A stretch of DNA of 64,000 nt from assembly GCA_040882055.1 (NCBI GenBank), contig JBBECA010000051.1, positions 47,870 through 111,869 of the forward strand, read 5' to 3'. Positions 61,169 through 64,000 of the stretch are shown here, one piece after another. The DNA is from Nitriliruptor sp040882055 (lineage in GTDB: Bacteria; Actinomycetota; Nitriliruptoria; Nitriliruptorales; Nitriliruptoraceae). Under the pieces are notes generated by a model that worked only from the letters and a program-made list of their open reading frames with translations, ran no database searches and was not told the DNA's origin. Each line of letters begins with the position of its first letter. Position 1 is the stretch's first letter. A program made the translations under genes and the position numbers.

Positions 61169-62002
61169 ATGGCGGACGGCGCCGGTACGGTCCCCGCGAT
61201 GGCCGATCCTCACCCCCCGAGCGCCGCAGCGACGCGTCCACGGCGTCGCCGCACACCCGTCCCCGGTGTGCGCTCCGAGCAGCCCCACTGGGACGCCGGC
61301 GCGCTCGTCGCGGGCGTCGACGAGGTCGGCTGCGGGGCCTGGGCGGGGCCCGTCACCGTCGGCGCGGTCGTCCTGCCGAGCGACCGACGGATGTACAAGC
61401 TCCGCGACTCGAAGGTCCTGACGCCGACCGCCCGGGAGCACCTCGCGTCCCGCATCGCCGGCGTCGCGCTCGGTGTCGGCATCGGGCACGCCAGCAACGA
61501 GGAGATCGACGAGCTCGGGCTCAGCGACGCCCGTCGACTGGCCGCACGGCGGGCCGTCGATGCGCTGCCCGAGCGGCCCGACGTGCTGCTGCTCGACGGC
61601 AACTGGGACTTCCTGGCCGGCTACGGCACCCACAACGAGCTGCTGGTCCGAGGCGATGGGCGCTCCACGTCGATCGCCGCCGCCTCGATCGTGGCGAAGG
61701 TCACGCGCGACGCGATGCTGACCAGCTGGGACGTCGAGCACCCACGCTACGGGTTCGCGTCCAACAAGGGCTACCCGTCGCCCGACCACCGGCGGGCCCT
61801 CCGCGAGCACGGCCCGTGCGTGCTGCACCGGCACTCGTGGGCCCCCATCGTGGCGCTCCGCCAGGGTCAGCTGTTCCCGACCATCCCCGACGACGGCCCT
61901 GGATCCGACGCGTCGGCTGCAGCCGACGGGAACGCGCCCGACAGCGACCTCGAGGGTGCCGCGATCAGTTCGCCTCGCGCCGGAGCGGGCCGAGCGAGTT
62001 GA
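61169..62002 (+). CDS. rnhB: ribonuclease HII
   Basis: 277 residues. It removes RNA from RNA-DNA hybrids. The acidic sites are in VAGVDEVGCGAWAGPV, LLLDGNWDF and VAKVTRDAML. The N-terminus (about 45 residues, Arg/Pro-rich) and the C-terminal 45 residues are outside the fold. The ATG at 61169 has GGGAG 7 bases upstream; 61199 is an alternative. It is on the plus strand, against all its neighbours, and its end overlaps the lepB end by 38 bases. Confidence 0.93.
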   Translation: MADGAGTVPAMADPHPPSAAATRPRRRRTPVPGVRSEQPHWDAGALVAGVDEVGCGAWAGPVTVGAVVLPSDRRMYKLRDSKVLTPTAREHLASRIAGVALGVGIGHASNEEIDELGLSDARRLAARRAVDALPERPDVLLLDGNWDFLAGYGTHNELLVRGDGRSTSIAAASIVAKVTRDAMLTSWDVEHPRYGFASNKGYPSPDHRRALREHGPCVLHRHSWAPIVALRQGQLFPTIPDDGPGSDASAAADGNAPDSDLEGAAISSPRAGAGRAS

Positions 62003-62774
62003 CCGACTCGCCGACCTCGTCGGCGTCGGGGACCGCGTCCGCTTCGGGGGCCGGCGCATCCGCGTCCGGCACGTCCGGGTACTCGACGCCGGTCAACAGC
62101 CCGAAGTGGTCGAGCGGGAAGAGGATCACCACCGCGCGCCCGACGACGTTGTCTCGTGCGACGAAGCCGAGCGAGCGCCGCGAGTCCGACGAGTTCGGTC
62201 GGTTGTCGCCGAGGAAGAACAGCCGGTCGTCGGGGACGATCACGGGTCCGTAGTCGGTGTCCTCCTCGACCTTGTAGTCCTCGTCCAACGGGACGCCGTT
62301 GACGAAGACCTGGCCACCGTCGATGCGGACCTCGTCACCGGGCAGCCCGATGACGCGCTTGACGAAGTCGCGGGCGCTGGCGGGGACGACCCCGAGGAAC
62401 TGCCCGACGCCACGCACGAGGTCGCTCGCGGCATCGGTCTCGAGCTCGACGGTGTCGGACTCCCCCTCGAACACGACGATCTCGCCACGCTCCGGCTCGC
62501 GGAACCGGTAGGAGACCTTCTCGACGACCATGCGGTCGTCGACGGTCAGCGTCGGCTCCATCGAGGCGGAGGGGATGAAGAAGACCTGCAGGACGAAGGT
62601 GCGCAGCAGGAACGCCAGCACGAACGCCACGAGCAGCAGGACGGGGAGCTCCCGCAGGAACGAGCCGCTCGAGCGGTCGCGGTCAGGCCTCGCGGCGGAG
62701 CGATCCCCCGGCGCAGCGACGTCCTCCGACGCCGTGGCGTCGGAGGACGTGGAGGGGTGGTCGCCGTCGGCCAC
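61965..62774 (-). CDS. lepB: signal peptidase I
   Basis: 269 residues. It removes signal peptides outside the membrane. A disordered N-terminus (1-38) precedes one transmembrane segment (about 42-60); the catalytic Ser71 is in PSASMEPT and Lys139 in FVKRVIGLPGD; the box FFLGDNRPNSSDSR is typical. GTG start at 62774, with GAGGAG 8 bases upstream. Codons near the start contain a 15-bp palindrome. Confidence 0.97.
   Translation of the reverse strand: MADGDHPSTSSDATASEDVAAPGDRSAARPDRDRSSGSFLRELPVLLLVAFVLAFLLRTFVLQVFFIPSASMEPTLTVDDRMVVEKVSYRFREPERGEIVVFEGESDTVELETDAASDLVRGVGQFLGVVPASARDFVKRVIGLPGDEVRIDGGQVFVNGVPLDEDYKVEEDTDYGPVIVPDDRLFFLGDNRPNSSDSRRSLGFVARDNVVGRAVVILFPLDHFGLLTGVEYPDVPDADAPAPEADAVPDADEVGESVNSLGPLRREAN
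62719..62750 (-). other. 15-bp perfect inverted repeat within lepB 5' codons
   Basis: Arms 62719-62733 and 62736-62750 are perfect reverse complements with a 2-base centre. It begins 24 bases into the lepB reading frame and 42 bases after the rplS stop. It could act as an rplS-lepB attenuator or a translation brake. Confidence 0.8.
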
Positions 62775-62792
62775 GGAGCGAGCTCCTCGGCC

Positions 62793-63143
62793 TCAGCGGG
62801 CCTCGCGCTTCTCCTTGATGCGGGCCTTCTTGCCCACACGGTCGCGCAGGTAGTACAGCTTGGCGCGCCGGACCTTGCCGCGCCGGACGACCTCGATCTG
62901 CTCGAGCACCGGGCTGTGGACCGGGAAGGTCCGCTCGACGCCGACCCCGAAGGAGATCTTGCGGACCACGAAGGTCTCGCGAGCGCCGGCGCCCTTGCGG
63001 GCGATCACGACCCCCTCGAAGACCTGGATGCGCGAACGCGTCCCTTCGATGACCCGCACGTGCACCTTGACGGTGTCGCCGGGCCAGAACTGCGGAACGT
63101 CGTCGCGCAGCTGCGCCTTCTCGACGAGATCGACCTTGTTCAT
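62793..63143 (-). CDS. rplS: 50S ribosomal protein L19
   Basis: 116 residues, the family size. PGDTVKVHVRVIEGTRSRIQ, FEGVVIARKG and RRAKLYYLRDRVGKKARI are typical. It contacts 16S rRNA at a subunit bridge. ATG start. It has its own promoter and a leader of about 150 bases. Confidence 0.98.
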   Translation of the reverse strand: MNKVDLVEKAQLRDDVPQFWPGDTVKVHVRVIEGTRSRIQVFEGVVIARKGAGARETFVVRKISFGVGVERTFPVHSPVLEQIEVVRRGKVRRAKLYYLRDRVGKKARIKEKREAR

Positions 63144-63298
63144 ACGTCTTCAGCTTCCCGAGTCGGGCGGGTGGGGCGCAGCGCCGGCGGATCCAGCTCG
63201 GGCGACGCAGCACGACCGGCGTGAGCCGGAGCCTCGAGGTGGAGGTGCGCCGCGCAGTGCGCGGGCGCGGGAGAACGCGCGTGACGCTGCGGCTCGGG

Positions 63299-63327
63299 AG
63301 GATACGGCCCACCCGCGCGCGGGACAA
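63299..63327 (-). promoter_or_regulatory. rplS promoter, TTGTCC-17-TATCCT
   Basis: On the minus strand TTGTCC (63322-63327) and TATCCT (63299-63304) are 17 bases apart, a good match to the main sigma factor consensus. Transcription should start near 63292, giving a G+C-rich leader of about 150 bases before rplS. Confidence 0.65.
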
Positions 63328-63360
63328 CCTGCCGGGTCGCGCCGGACGCACGCCGCGCTC

Positions 63361-64000
63361 TCACCGGTCCTCGTCGAGCAGGTCGGGACGCCGCTCGCGG
63401 GTCAGCTGGAGGGCCTGTGCGTGGCGCCAGCGGTCCACCGCACCGTGATCCCCGGAGGTCAGCACCTCGGGGATGCCACGACCGCGCACCTGCGCCGGGC
63501 GGGTGTACTGCGGGTACTCGAGCAGCAGCGAGGCGGCGGCTGCCTCGTCGCTCGGCGCGGAGAAGGACTCGTCCTGCGGCGACGAGGCGTTGCCCATCAC
63601 CCCCGGCACGTGCCGGGTGACCGCCTCGATGACCACGGCCGCGGCCGCCTCGCCACCGAACAGCACGTAGTCGCCGACCGAGACCTCGTCGGTGGCGACC
63701 AGCTCGTGGGCGCGTTCGTCGATGCCCTCGTAGCGGCCGCAGCACAACACGAGGCGGTCCTCGCCGGCGAGCTCCCGGGCCAGCGCCTGGGTCAACGGTC
63801 GGCCCCGCGGGGTGAGGAGCAGGGTGCGCGGCCGGTCGCCGCCGGCGACGTACCTCGCGCCCTCGGGGGGATCGGTCCGTCCCGCGGTCGCGTCGGCCGG
63901 CAGGTCGTTCCACACCGCCTCGGCGGCGTTGATCCACACGTCCGGGCGCATCACCATCCCGGCGCCGCCGCCGTAGGGAGCGTCGTCGACGCTGCGGTGC
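63361..64000 (-). CDS. trmD: tRNA (guanine37-N1)-methyltransferase, N-terminus cut by window edge
   Basis: 213 residues are inside the window. The reading frame is open to the right edge and begins there with HRSVDDAPYGGGAGMVMRPD, the SAM-binding knot region of TrmD. CGRYEGIDERA, VGDYVLFGGEAAA and the catalytic Asp in the linker are present. It methylates G37 of tRNA. It precedes rplS, the standard rimM-trmD-rplS order. Confidence 0.97.
   Translation of the reverse strand, partial: HRSVDDAPYGGGAGMVMRPDVWINAAEAVWNDLPADATAGRTDPPEGARYVAGGDRPRTLLLTPRGRPLTQALARELAGEDRLVLCCGRYEGIDERAHELVATDEVSVGDYVLFGGEAAAAVVIEAVTRHVPGVMGNASSPQDESFSAPSDEAAAASLLLEYPQYTRPAQVRGRGIPEVLTSGDHGAVDRWRHAQALQLTRERRPDLLDEDR

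Noticed and set aside
1..64000. CRISPR array, insertion sequence, prophage, tRNA or rRNA
   Set aside because: I saw no regular spacer-repeat array, transposase, integrase other than XerC, or cloverleaf. A tRNA or rRNA covariance scan would settle the RNA genes.

Overview
The window is a continuous stretch of high-GC bacterial chromosome with no mobile element, CRISPR array, rRNA or tRNA that I could find. Gene content points to a deep-branching actinobacterium, most likely near the Nitriliruptoria/Euzebya group. The signs are an actinobacterial core order (trmD-rplS-lepB ... DUF2469-yraN-comM-dprA ... xerC-whiG-rpsB-tsf-pyrH-frr-cdsA-rlmN-dxr-rseP-ispG-rimP-nusA-ylxR-infB-rbfA-truB-ribF-rpsO-pnp-M16-dapB ... 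thyX-like-dapA-rnj-ftsK), many GTG and TTG starts, 4-base GTGA stop/start overlaps, and secreted enzymes carrying Cys-containing SLH-type repeats. The lineage call is inference; no phylogenetic marker was tested.

Almost everything is on the minus strand, so the biological order runs from 64000 down to 1. From the right: translation and export genes (trmD, rplS, lepB) with rnhB inverted; DUF2469, a 40-residue membrane peptide, yraN, comM, dprA; a cell-envelope block (SLH amidase, lipoprotein, FAD reductase, Tat-exported small subunit plus GMC oxidoreductase, SLH-M23 peptidase); xerC-whiG; an M23-lipase fusion; the rpsB-tsf-pyrH-frr-cdsA-rlmN-dxr-rseP-ispG run, which couples translation, nucleotide, phospholipid and isoprenoid synthesis; the rimP-nusA-ylxR-infB-DUF503-rbfA-nrnA-truB-ribF operon behind a structured leader; an orphan PAS histidine kinase; rpsO-pnp-M16-dapB; then a more accessory left third.

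The left third holds the unusual loci. A protein with thirteen uninterrupted 35-residue pentatricopeptide-type (PPR) repeats is divergent from an RNase Z gene. A stand-alone B12-binding protein with the W-x9-EH cap motif of CarH photoreceptors overlaps a c-di-GMP cyclase gene that is broken by one base. A plus-strand surface cluster combines a CHRD/EF-hand protein, a lipoprotein sortase with a His/Asp-rich linker, and a cupredoxin lipoprotein. PNPase has a C-terminal tail with eight RGG motifs encoded by tandem DNA repeats.

Regulatory sequence visible by eye includes several perfect hairpin terminators, a TTGTCC-17-TATCCT promoter before rplS, a TTGACA-17-CAGGCT promoter before xerC, and five genes whose start codon lies 7-8 bases after a -10 box, which suggests leaderless transcription.
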